This document shows, in pieces, positions 1 to 8,129 of a stretch of 46,652 bases of DNA (position 1 is the first letter of the stretch; the number at the start of each line of letters is the position of its first letter). The stretch is from Acidimicrobiaceae bacterium (GTDB lineage: Bacteria > Actinomycetota > Acidimicrobiia > Acidimicrobiales > Palsa-688). Under the pieces are notes generated by a model. The model was not told where the DNA came from, made no database searches, and was given only the letters and a program-made list of their open reading frames with translations. A program made the translations under genes and the position numbers. The stretch spans positions 1 to 46,652 of the forward strand of contig PMWT01000052.1 of assembly GCA_003166025.1 (NCBI GenBank), given 5' to 3'.

Positions 1-655
1 TGGTGTAGATGGCCGTGGTCGGCGCCCAGGAATGGCCGGCCTGGTGCCGGACAAAGATCGGGTCGGCACCGTCTTCTACGAGGTGGCTTCGGTAGCGGAG
101 AAGTGGCGGAGCTCGTGAAAATGGGTAGTCAGCCCAAGCGCCCGGACTAATCGCTGGTACCCAGCCGAGAGGCCGTCCGGCAAACACGAGCTGATCCGTC
201 GGCCGAACGCGACCGGATGAACGGGTCGGCGACCAGAGCGGCGCCCACCGTTGCCGCGTACGACCCCTGGTCCGTCCGCCGTCTGTCCAGGAGCGTCTCC
301 CGGGTGTCAACGGCCAGTTCAATGTCCTCACTGGTGGGTCTTGGTCGGTCCCTCGCTTGCTTTCTTGTCGATCACGGTGAGGGACCGGGCGATCGTCAGG
401 TTGCGCCTTGTCCAGTCGACGTCAGGACCACCGAAGTGCGCACAGCTCGCCCCGGCGAGCGGCCGTGACCGCCCCAAGGGCGATGGCGGATGCCAGCACA
501 GGATCGGTGCTTTCCGCCGCGGCGATGAGCCGTTGCACGTCGGCCACCCCGGGGGCTCCCATCGTCGTACGTTTCTGAGCCTGGCGTTTGGTGCCGGCGA
601 AATTGTTGTCCAAATGTTGTCCAAGCGCCATCAGCTGGGGAGGGGAGAGGAGCAT
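1..655 (-). pseudogene. Decayed tyrosine recombinase (phage-type integrase), open at window edge
   Basis: Reading the minus strand and changing frame several times recovers the catalytic core of a tyrosine integrase. One frame gives GVADVQRLIAAAES...ARRGELCALRWS (box I arginine, about 440-470). A second frame continues DVDWTRRNLTIARSLTVIDKK (about 430-340). A third gives LTTHFHELRHFSATEA (box II H-x-x-R, about 100-120), followed by a stop, and a further shift gives FVRHQAGHSWAPTTAIYT near position 1, where the catalytic tyrosine region is expected. The pieces are collinear and in the order of the family, so this is one gene broken by at least three frameshifts. The N-terminal SAM-like DNA-binding domain is not recognisable. 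It begins about 16 bases downstream of the tRNA-Gln 3' end, the usual position for an element integrated in a tRNA gene. Function is surely lost. Confidence 0.85.
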
Positions 656-671
656 AACCGCTGGTGGGAGG

Positions 672-745
672 CTCCGGGGGGAGGGCTCGAACCTCCAAGC
701 ATCCGGATCCAAAGTCCGGCGTTCTTCCAATTGAACTACCCCGGA
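672..745 (-). tRNA. tRNA-Gln (anticodon TTG)
   Basis: The minus strand folds as a cloverleaf: acceptor TCCGGGG (745-739) pairs with CCCCGGA (679-673); the D-arm has GTTC/GAAC; the anticodon stem CCGGA/TCCGG encloses loop CTTTGGA with anticodon TTG; the T-arm is GGAGG-TTCGAGC-CCTCC. The discriminator is G at 672 and CCA is not encoded. It reads CAA glutamine codons. The integrase pseudogene directly downstream suggests that the 3' half served as an attachment site. Confidence 0.95.
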
Positions 746-950
746 AAGACCTGAGGCCGGCCTGCGGCCGGCCCTGGTGTTCGGCAACCAACGATACCTT
801 GTCTCCGAGCGGTGGCCGGGCCCGCGACGCGGGCCTCGGCGGCCATGACCCGGCCGCGAGCTCGGGTGGCGGCCCTAGGCCGGGGCAAGGTCGGCCCAGG
901 TCATATGCCTAACGCCCCGAGAGCCGGCAGGCCGGACTAGAAAGATCAAC
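746..950. other. Intergenic region between tRNA-Gln and glmU
   Basis: About 200 bases separating the minus-strand tRNA from the plus-strand glmU. It must hold the promoters of both, but I see no convincing -35/-10 pair. No gene is supported here. Confidence 0.4.
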
Positions 951-2126
951 GTGACTTACTACGACCGAGATATTTCACCTCGCCAGTCGGCGGCGGGCGA
1001 TCAGCCCAAGTTGGCGGCTGTGGTGTTGGCGGCGGGGGAAGGCACCCGTATGCATAGCGCCCGGCCCAAGCCACTGCACCGCCTGTGCGGGCGTCCCATG
1101 GTCATGTGGGTCCTCGGCGCGTTGGCCGGGTTGGAGCTCTCGAAGGTGGTCGTCGTCGTCGGCCACGGGGCGACGAGGATGACCAAGGCCCTGGCTGAAG
1201 CCGGTTCCCCGGGGGCCACGCTCGACGTGGTCGAACAGCCCGTCCAGCGGGGGACAGGCGACGCCCTCTCGGTAGCCCTGACGGCGTTCCACGAGGACGA
1301 CGGTGAGCTCGACGACCTCGTGGTACTGCCGGGGGACACGCCCCTGTTGCGACCGGGCACCCTCGCCGCCTTGGTGGCTGCCCATAGGAACGCATCGGCG
1401 GCCGCGACCCTGCTCACGACACGCCTCGACGATCCCAGTGGCTACGGGCGGGTGGTCCGGTCGCGCGACGGCCGGGTCTCGGGGATCGTGGAGGAGGCCG
1501 ACGCCACCGACGAGGAGCGGGCCATCGATGAGGTGGGCACCTCGATCTACGTCTTTCGACGCTCGCTGCTGGCCCCGGCGCTGCGCCGCCTCAGCCCCGA
1601 CAACGCCCAGGGCGAGTACTACCTGACCGATGTCATCTCTGTGCTGCACGGCGCCGGGTACCCCGTCATCTCCGTGGTCGCCCCCGAGCCGATCGAGGCC
1701 AGCGGGGTCAATGACCGCTGCCAGCTCGCGGCGGCCGAGGCCGTGCTGCGGGGACGGATAAACGACCGCTGGATGCGCCGGGGCGTCACCATGCTCGACC
1801 CCCACCACACCTACCTCGACTCGACCGTCGAGCTGGGCGAGGACGTCACCATTTTCCCCGGGACTATCCTTCAAGGGAGCACGAGAGTCGCCACCGGTGC
1901 CGAACTGGGACCGAGCACTCATCTGGTCGACTGCACTGTCGGAGCGAGGGCCCAGGTCCGGGCGACCTCGGCGGAGCAGGTGGTGATCGGGGACGACGCC
2001 CGAGTTGGCCCGTGGGCGTGGTTGGCCCCCGGCACCGTTGTAGGGCCCGGTTCGGTCTTCCGGCCGAGGACCGGGACGTTCAGCTTGGAAGAGGAGGCAC
2101 CCAGTGGAACTGATCTCGAAACATAG
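951..2126 (+). CDS. glmU: GlmU-like UDP-GlcNAc pyrophosphorylase lacking the acetyltransferase half
   Basis: The N-terminal pyrophosphorylase domain is intact: LAAGEGTRMHSARPKPLH (residues about 27-44) is the nucleotide-binding signature, with GTGDAL, PGDTPLL, GYGRVVR and IDEVGTSIYVFRR following in family order. It makes UDP-N-acetylglucosamine from UTP and GlcNAc-1-phosphate in the cytoplasm for peptidoglycan. From about residue 275 a left-handed beta-helix starts (TVELGEDVTIFPGTILQGS), but the protein ends at 391 residues against a usual 450-490, right after GPGSVFRPRTGTF. The part that carries the acetyltransferase histidine and acetyl-CoA site in E. coli GlmU is missing. The GTG start is taken because the alignable region begins soon after it. 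The 3' end overlaps prs by 23 bases. Either a natural short form or a deletion fused to a new tail. Confidence 0.85.
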   Translation: MTYYDRDISPRQSAAGDQPKLAAVVLAAGEGTRMHSARPKPLHRLCGRPMVMWVLGALAGLELSKVVVVVGHGATRMTKALAEAGSPGATLDVVEQPVQRGTGDALSVALTAFHEDDGELDDLVVLPGDTPLLRPGTLAALVAAHRNASAAATLLTTRLDDPSGYGRVVRSRDGRVSGIVEEADATDEERAIDEVGTSIYVFRRSLLAPALRRLSPDNAQGEYYLTDVISVLHGAGYPVISVVAPEPIEASGVNDRCQLAAAEAVLRGRINDRWMRRGVTMLDPHHTYLDSTVELGEDVTIFPGTILQGSTRVATGAELGPSTHLVDCTVGARAQVRATSAEQVVIGDDARVGPWAWLAPGTVVGPGSVFRPRTGTFSLEEEAPSGTDLET

Positions 2127-3090
2127 GCTCCAGTTCTATGCCGGGCGCTCGCACCCGGCCCTGGCCCACGACATCGCTTCCCACCTGGGCGTGCACGTGG
2201 GCCCCTGTGAGGTGGTCGACTTCCCCAACGGGGAGATCCGTGCCCGTTTCGGCGAGTCCGTCCGCGGTGCCGACGTGTTCATCCTTCAGACCCATTGCCC
2301 GTCGGAGGGCCGCTCGATCAATGACCTGATGATGGAGCAATGGGTGATGATCGACGCCGCCAAGAGAGCCTCGGCCAAGCGCATAACCGCGGTGTGCCCC
2401 CGCTATGGCTATGGGCGCCAGGACCGCAAGTCGAGAGGTCGCGAACCGATCACGGCCCGCATGGTGGCTGACTTCTTCCGCGCCGCCGGCGCCGAGCGGA
2501 TCATGTCGGTGGACCTGCACTCCGGGCAGGTCCAGGGGTTCTTCGACGGGCCCGTTGACCACCTCACCGCGGTCAACCTCCTGGTCGACTACATAAAGGC
2601 CAATGTCAGCGGCGACCTCGTCATGGTGTCGCCGGACACGGGGCGGACCAAGGTGGCGGAGAAGGCGGCCCGCAACGCCGGTGATATGGACATGGCGGCG
2701 GTCTACAAGCGCCGCAGCGTGGACCTCGTCGGTCACGTCGAGGCTCTCGACGTCATGGGCGACGTCCGCGGGCGCATGTGCGTCCTCATCGACGACGAGA
2801 TCGATACCGCCGGCACCCTGTGCGAGGCGGCAAAAATCCTGGCCCAGAAGGGTGCCACCGAGGTCTGGGCCACGGCCACCCATGGCGTGTTCTCCGAGCC
2901 CGCCATCGACCGGCTGAAGAACTCCAACATCGCCCGGGTGGTCGTCACAGATACGGTCCCCCTCCCGCCAGAGAAGCAAATCCCCAAGATCGAGAGCGTG
3001 TCGGTGGCCAAGACTTTCGCCGACGCCATCCGGGCCGTCTTCGAAGAGGGCTCCGTGTCCCAGATCTTCGGGGGCGACAACCAGACCTAG
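2104..3090 (+). CDS. prs: Ribose-phosphate pyrophosphokinase (PRPP synthetase)
   Basis: Transfers pyrophosphate from ATP to ribose-5-phosphate, giving PRPP for purine, pyrimidine, histidine, tryptophan and NAD synthesis; cytoplasmic. At 328 residues it has family length. Visible motifs are FPNGEIRARF near the N-terminus, CPRYGYGRQDRKSRGREPI (flexible catalytic loop), SVDLHSGQVQGFF (with the metal-binding DLH), MVSPDTGRTKVAEKAA and the PRPP loop IDDEIDTAGTL. In the last, glutamate stands where many relatives have methionine (DDMIDTAGT). A GGAGG ribosome-binding site at about 2093-2098, inside the end of glmU, supports the GTG start at 2104, so the two genes are probably translationally coupled. 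glmU-prs-rplY-pth is a common actinobacterial order. Confidence 0.95.
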   Translation: MELISKHRLQFYAGRSHPALAHDIASHLGVHVGPCEVVDFPNGEIRARFGESVRGADVFILQTHCPSEGRSINDLMMEQWVMIDAAKRASAKRITAVCPRYGYGRQDRKSRGREPITARMVADFFRAAGAERIMSVDLHSGQVQGFFDGPVDHLTAVNLLVDYIKANVSGDLVMVSPDTGRTKVAEKAARNAGDMDMAAVYKRRSVDLVGHVEALDVMGDVRGRMCVLIDDEIDTAGTLCEAAKILAQKGATEVWATATHGVFSEPAIDRLKNSNIARVVVTDTVPLPPEKQIPKIESVSVAKTFADAIRAVFEEGSVSQIFGGDNQT

Positions 3091-3250
3091 AACGTAGGCG
3101 GCCGGTCCCATTAGGGACAGGACCGGGACGGGGGCAGCCGGGCAGCCGGCCCGCTTGGTCTGTCCGGCACCCGAGCCGCTATTATTGGGCCTCCTTCCCC
3201 TCAAAGTCATTTGGCGGGGTAACCGACTAGTAAGTGAGCGCGAGCGAACA

Positions 3251-3931
3251 ATGGCAGAAGTCAAGCTGGTCGCGGAGCTCGGACGAACGACCGGGTCGAG
3301 CGCCTCGAGAAGGCTCCGGGTCTCCGGCCGCATCCCCGGGGTCGTCTATGGGCACGGCATGGAGCCGCTGTCCGTCTCCGTAGTGGCGCGTGACCTCGGC
3401 GCCGCGCTCTCTTCACACGGCCTCAACCAAGTCCTCGAACTAGAGGTCGAGGGCTCGTCACACCTGGTCCTGGCCCGCCAGCTCCAGCGTCACCCCGTCC
3501 GTCGTACCGTGGCCCATGTCGATTTCCAGGTCGTGAGCCGCGACGAGGTTGTCCACGCCGTGGTGCCCATCGTCGTGGTGGGCGTGGCCGGCAACGTCGA
3601 GCGGGAAAGCGGCGTTCTCGAGCAGCTCCTCACCAGCCTCAGCATCTACACCACGCCCGAGCGCATCCCCGAAGCGATCGAGCTCGACGTGAGCGGGCTC
3701 GAAGTGGGCCAGGCCCTGCGGGTGCGCGACCTCGCGCTCCCTGAGGGCGTCACGACCGACCTGGACCCCGAAGAGCCTGTCGTGATCGCGGCAGTGTCGA
3801 GGACCGCGGCGGACGTTACGGCGGCCGAGGAAGCCGAGGCGCCCGAGGTGGTCGCCGCTCCGGCGGAGCCGGGGGTCGCGGGGCCGGGGGTTGCGGGGAC
3901 GGGCACCACACCGGCGGCCGAGGAGGGCTGA
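3251..3931 (+). CDS. rplY: 50S ribosomal protein L25 (general stress protein Ctc type)
   Basis: Binds 5S rRNA in the large ribosomal subunit. This is the long CTC form: an N-terminal L25 beta-barrel (about residues 1-95; RRLRVSGRIPGVVYGHG is the signature), a second TL5-type beta domain (about 95-185; VHAVVPIVVVGVAGNVERESG, LEVGQALRVRDLALPEGV) and a low-complexity Ala/Glu/Pro/Gly tail to residue 226. An earlier GTG at 3155 is in frame, but the extra residues do not resemble L25, so I place the start at the ATG at 3251. The 160-base gap after prs leaves room for a separate promoter. The end is only bases away from pth. Confidence 0.93.
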   Translation: MAEVKLVAELGRTTGSSASRRLRVSGRIPGVVYGHGMEPLSVSVVARDLGAALSSHGLNQVLELEVEGSSHLVLARQLQRHPVRRTVAHVDFQVVSRDEVVHAVVPIVVVGVAGNVERESGVLEQLLTSLSIYTTPERIPEAIELDVSGLEVGQALRVRDLALPEGVTTDLDPEEPVVIAAVSRTAADVTAAEEAEAPEVVAAPAEPGVAGPGVAGTGTTPAAEEG

Positions 3932-3938
3932 GCCCGCT

Positions 3939-4553
3939 CTGCTCTGGACGCGCAAGTCTGAGTCGACGGCCGGCGCCGACCTCCTGGCCGTCGGGCTCGG
4001 TAACCCGGGGCCGGCTTATGCCAAGACCCTCCACAACGTCGGCGCCGATGTCGTGGCCTTGCTGGCCGAACGTTACGGCGAGCGGCTCCGCCCGAGCCGC
4101 GAGCTGGCGTTGACGGCTGAGGTCAAGCTGGACGGCAAGCGCCTGGTCCTGGCCTTCCCTCAGACCTTCATGAACGAATCGGGCCGCTCGGTGGCGCGGC
4201 TGGTCAAGAGGTTCAAGGTCACCGACATGGCCAAGCTGCTCATCGTCCACGATGAGCTGGACCTGCCCCCGGGGGCTGTAAAGGTCAAGGCGGGAGGCGG
4301 CCTGGCTGGCCACAACGGCCTGCGCAGCATAAAGGCCTGGTTGCGCTCGGACGAGTTCTCTCGCGTCCGCATTGGTATCGGCAAGCCCCCGGGCGGCAAG
4401 GAGCACGGCGTCGACCACGTGTTGTCGGCACCCAGCCGGGCCGACCGGCGCCGGCTCGAGGTCGCCGTCGAGGTCGCCGCCGACGCCGTCGTTATGGTGC
4501 TCGAACGGGGGGTGGCGGCGACGCAGAACGAGCTCAACGCCCGCGAGGTCTGA
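3939..4553 (+). CDS. pth: Peptidyl-tRNA hydrolase
   Basis: Releases peptides from peptidyl-tRNA dropped by stalled ribosomes. All catalytic positions are visible: LGNPGPAYAKTLHNVG with the catalytic histidine, FMNESG asparagine, HDELDLPPG aspartate, and GGGLAGHNGLRSI. Length fits the family. The start is unusual. No ATG or GTG lies between the rplY stop and the first conserved residues; in-frame choices are TTG at 3891, which overlaps rplY by 41 bases, and CTG at 3939, which has an AGGAGG-like site about 11 bases upstream. I give 3939, but the start is uncertain. Confidence 0.92.
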   Translation: MLWTRKSESTAGADLLAVGLGNPGPAYAKTLHNVGADVVALLAERYGERLRPSRELALTAEVKLDGKRLVLAFPQTFMNESGRSVARLVKRFKVTDMAKLLIVHDELDLPPGAVKVKAGGGLAGHNGLRSIKAWLRSDEFSRVRIGIGKPPGGKEHGVDHVLSAPSRADRRRLEVAVEVAADAVVMVLERGVAATQNELNAREV

Positions 4554-4607
4554 GATGAGCCCTTTAATGGTCGGGAGCGACGGGATGATCAGAGTGACGG
4601 GCGTTCA

Positions 4608-7600
4608 ATGGCTTCAGTAGTGCAGGACCGGGCCGGCCCGTCGCGCCGCGCGCCGGCGCGGCCTCTGGCCGCCTTCCTGCGCCTGGCCAACCGGGACGCC
4701 AGCCTCGCCGGGCTGATGGCGGGCGCCGAGCGGACCGTTGCCATAGCCGAGCCGGCCCAGGCCTTTACCGTTGCCGCGGTCGCCGAGCACGGCGCCCGCC
4801 GACCGGTCGTGGTGGCCGTCCCCAGCGCCACCGCCGCAGCCCGGCTCACCCACGAGATCGGGGCCTGGCTGGGCCCGGACCAGGTCGCCTTCTTCCCTGC
4901 TTGGGAGACGCTCCCGTTCGAACGGGTCAGCCCGGGAGCCGAGACGATGGGCCGCCGCCTCGAGCTCATGTGGCGCCTGCGCCGCTTGCGGGACGGTGCC
5001 CCCGACGCCGGGGCCCCGGCGGTCATAGTCTCTCCTGTCCGTGCCCTGCTCCAGCGGCTCGGTCCTCACGTCGAAGACGTCGAGCCCGTCCAGGTGGCCG
5101 GCGGGCAGGAGGTCGACCTGCACCGGTTGGTGGAGGAGCTCGTAGGGCTCGGCTACCGCCGGGAGTACCAGGTAGAGCACCGGGGCGAGCTGGCGGTCAG
5201 GGGTTCGATCGTGGACGTGTTCCCCTCCACCGCCGCCGGACCGGTGCGCATCGACCTGTGGGGCGACGAAGTGGACCGCCTCACCGAGTTCTCGGTGGCC
5301 GACCAGCGTTCGGTGGCCGATATCGACAAGGTCGTTATTTTCGGCTGCCGGGAACTGCTGCCCTCGGCCGAAGTCCGCCAGCGGGCGGCCGCGTTGCGCC
5401 ACGAGGAGCCTTGGGGCACCCAGACCTGGGACCGGCTGGCGGACGGGATGAGCTTCGACGGCATGGAGTCGTGGTTGCCCTGGCTCACCGCTGATGGGCG
5501 CCTGCTGGTGGACCTGCTGCCCGAGACCGCCAAGGTGCTGCTGGTCGAACCGCGGCGCATGCGTGAACGAGCCGTGGAGATCGCCGAGGAGGAAGCCGAC
5601 CTGGCCGGCGCCCTGGCCGTTACCTGGGGGGCTCAGGGCCGGGATTTCCCCCGTCTCTACCTACCTTTTGACCGCCTTCTGAGCGGCACCGGAGCGGCCG
5701 TGGCCATGCTCCCAGCCGCGGCTGAGGGGCCGGGCACGGCGACGATGACGACGACGGGGTGGTCCCCGGTGGCGGCCGGGATGGATCGCCTGATGGCCCA
5801 GCTGCGCGATCTCAGCGCCAAGCGCTACACGGTCGCGGTCTGTGCCGAGAACGCCAACAGCGCGGCGAGGCTCTCCCAGTCATTGCGCGACGAGGGCTTC
5901 AACGCTCCGGTGGTGAGCGAGCTCGGTGCCGGGGTGCAGGTTGTGGCCGTGCCTATCGAGCGCGGCTTCATATGCCCGGCGCTGGAAATGGCCGTGCTGG
6001 CCGAGAGCGACCTCACGGGCCGTCACCGCCCCCATCGCGTCTCCCGGCCACGGGCCGCCTCGGTGCCCACCTTTTTCGACGCCATGAAAACGGGCGACTA
6101 CGTGGTGCACTTCCAGCACGGCGTGGCCCGTTTCGGCGGCATGGTGAAGCGCAAGATCGGCGACGTCGAGCGCGATTACCTGATGCTCGACTACCGCGAC
6201 GGCGACAAGTTGTACGTCCCCTCGGACCAGGTCGATGCCCTCCGTCCCTACACGGGCGGCGAGACCCCGGCGCTGTCCCGGCTGAACGGGAGCGAGTGGC
6301 AGAAGACCAAGGCCCGGGTGAGGCGAGCGGTGCGCGAGATCGCCCACGAACTGGTAGCCCTCTACCAGAAACGGGCGACTTCACCAGGCTATGCGTTCGG
6401 GCCCGACACGCCCTGGCAGGCCGAGATGGAGCAGTCCTTCCCCTTCGAGGAGACGCCCGACCAGTTGAAGGCGATCGTTGATGTGAAGGCCGACATGGAG
6501 ACGCCCGTGCCTATGGACCGGCTCGTCTGCGGGGACGTCGGGTTCGGCAAGACCGAGGTCGCTATGAGGGCGGCGTTCAAGGCCGTTCAGGACGGAAAGC
6601 AGGTGGCCGTCCTCGTACCTACGACGCTCCTGGCCTCCCAGCACCTGCAAAACTTCAGCGAGCGCTTCGCCAATTATCCCGTCCGGGTGGAGATGCTCTC
6701 CCGTTTCTTGACGCCGGCCGAAGCCCGGGCGGTCACCGACGGCCTGGCCAACGGGACGGTCGACATCGTTATCGGTACTCACAAACTGCTGGCTGGCGAC
6801 ATCAAGTTCAAGGACTTGGGCCTGCTCGTGGTGGACGAAGAACAACGCTTCGGGGTCAACCACAAAGAAACCATAAAGAAGTTGAGCACCAACGTTGACG
6901 TACTGACGATGACGGCATCGCCCATACCGCGCACGCTGGAAATGACCCTGACCGGTATAAGGGACCTGTCACTTATCACGACGCCGCCGGCGGAACGCCG
7001 TCCCATCCTCACTTATGTGGGCGAATACGACGAGAGGGCGGTAGCGGAGGCGGTCCGCCGGGAACTGCTGCGCGAAGGCCAGGTCTTCTTTGTCCACCAC
7101 CGGGTCCGTGACATCGACAAAGTGGCGGCAAGGCTGAAAGAGCTGGTCCCCGAGGCCCGCGTCGCCATAGCCAACGGACAGATGGACGAGGGGTCACTGG
7201 AGCGGGTCGTGATCGACTTCTGGGAGGGCCGCTACGACGTGCTGGTGTGCACCACGATTATCGAGTCCGGCATAGACATGCCCACGGTCAACACCCTGGT
7301 CATCGATCGCGCCGACATGTTGGGGCTCGGGCAGCTGCACCAGTTGCGGGGCCGCGTCGGCCGAGCCGGCCAGCGCGCCTATGCCTACCTCATGTACCCG
7401 CCCAACCACAAGCTGAGCGAGGAGGCCTACGAGCGGTTGCGCACGATCGGAGAGCACACCGAGCTCGGCTCGGGGTTCAAGATCGCCATGCGCGACCTGG
7501 AGATCCGGGGAGCCGGCAACCTCCTCGGGGCCGACCAGTCCGGCCACATCGCCGCCGTGGGCTACGACCTCTACGTCCAGATGGTGAGCGAGGCCGTGGC

Positions 7601-8129
7601 CGAGTTGAAGGGCGAGACGCTCCGTGAGCCGGCCGAGATCCGCCTCGACCTGCCTGTGACCGCCAATCTTCCAGTGGCATATGTCGAACGCGAGGACCTG
7701 CGCCTCGAGGCCTACCGCCGCCTGGCCACGGTCACCACTCAGGAAGAGGTCGACGATATCGAGGCCGAATGGGTGGACCGCTATGGTCCCCTGCCTCCGG
7801 CGGCCCAGGCCTTGCTCGGCATCGGCCACCTGAGGGCCGAGTGCGCCCGGCAGGGCATTCGGGAGGTGGCCGTGGTGAAGGGAGGCCTGGGCACTCCTGC
7901 CGGCTCCCTGGTGGCCCGCATCTCGCCCCTGGCGCTGAAAGCGAGCGAACAGGTGAGGCTGGGCCGCCTGTGGCCGCGTGCGGTCTACAAGCAGGACTTG
8001 GGCCAGCTGGTGGGACCGTTACGGGGCGGGGCCGACACGACCGCCGCACTAGTCGAACTGTTGCGAGCCTTGGTGCCGCCGCCGTCGGATGACGCGGCGC
8101 GAGCGGCACTAACATTGGCCCGACAGTGA
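4608..8129 (+). CDS. mfd: Transcription-repair coupling factor Mfd
   Basis: ATP-dependent translocase that removes RNA polymerase stalled at DNA lesions and recruits UvrA. The length of 1,173 residues is standard. Order of domains: UvrB-like N-terminal module (about 20-340; ETLPFERVSPGAETMGRR, GYRREYQVEHRGELAVRGS), a CarD-like RNA polymerase interaction domain (about 490-570; GDYVVHFQHGVARFGG), RecG-like helicase with Walker A GDVGFGKT near 642 and DEEQ box near 743, motif VI QLRGRVGRAGQRAYAYL, and a C-terminal TRCF domain (EIRLDLPVTANLPVAYVERED). The stop overlaps the start of the following lipoprotein gene. Confidence 0.97.
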   Translation: MASVVQDRAGPSRRAPARPLAAFLRLANRDASLAGLMAGAERTVAIAEPAQAFTVAAVAEHGARRPVVVAVPSATAAARLTHEIGAWLGPDQVAFFPAWETLPFERVSPGAETMGRRLELMWRLRRLRDGAPDAGAPAVIVSPVRALLQRLGPHVEDVEPVQVAGGQEVDLHRLVEELVGLGYRREYQVEHRGELAVRGSIVDVFPSTAAGPVRIDLWGDEVDRLTEFSVADQRSVADIDKVVIFGCRELLPSAEVRQRAAALRHEEPWGTQTWDRLADGMSFDGMESWLPWLTADGRLLVDLLPETAKVLLVEPRRMRERAVEIAEEEADLAGALAVTWGAQGRDFPRLYLPFDRLLSGTGAAVAMLPAAAEGPGTATMTTTGWSPVAAGMDRLMAQLRDLSAKRYTVAVCAENANSAARLSQSLRDEGFNAPVVSELGAGVQVVAVPIERGFICPALEMAVLAESDLTGRHRPHRVSRPRAASVPTFFDAMKTGDYVVHFQHGVARFGGMVKRKIGDVERDYLMLDYRDGDKLYVPSDQVDALRPYTGGETPALSRLNGSEWQKTKARVRRAVREIAHELVALYQKRATSPGYAFGPDTPWQAEMEQSFPFEETPDQLKAIVDVKADMETPVPMDRLVCGDVGFGKTEVAMRAAFKAVQDGKQVAVLVPTTLLASQHLQNFSERFANYPVRVEMLSRFLTPAEARAVTDGLANGTVDIVIGTHKLLAGDIKFKDLGLLVVDEEQRFGVNHKETIKKLSTNVDVLTMTASPIPRTLEMTLTGIRDLSLITTPPAERRPILTYVGEYDERAVAEAVRRELLREGQVFFVHHRVRDIDKVAARLKELVPEARVAIANGQMDEGSLERVVIDFWEGRYDVLVCTTIIESGIDMPTVNTLVIDRADMLGLGQLHQLRGRVGRAGQRAYAYLMYPPNHKLSEEAYERLRTIGEHTELGSGFKIAMRDLEIRGAGNLLGADQSGHIAAVGYDLYVQMVSEAVAELKGETLREPAEIRLDLPVTANLPVAYVEREDLRLEAYRRLATVTTQEEVDDIEAEWVDRYGPLPPAAQALLGIGHLRAECARQGIREVAVVKGGLGTPAGSLVARISPLALKASEQVRLGRLWPRAVYKQDLGQLVGPLRGGADTTAALVELLRALVPPPSDDAARAALTLARQ

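Noticed and set aside
251-754. Plus-strand frame running through the integrase remnant and tRNA
   Set aside because: It reads straight through a tRNA gene and has no recognisable content.
2080-3333. Long minus-strand open frame (417 codons) opposite prs
   Set aside because: It is the mirror of the prs reading frame in high-GC DNA; it has no family motifs, and prs is certain.
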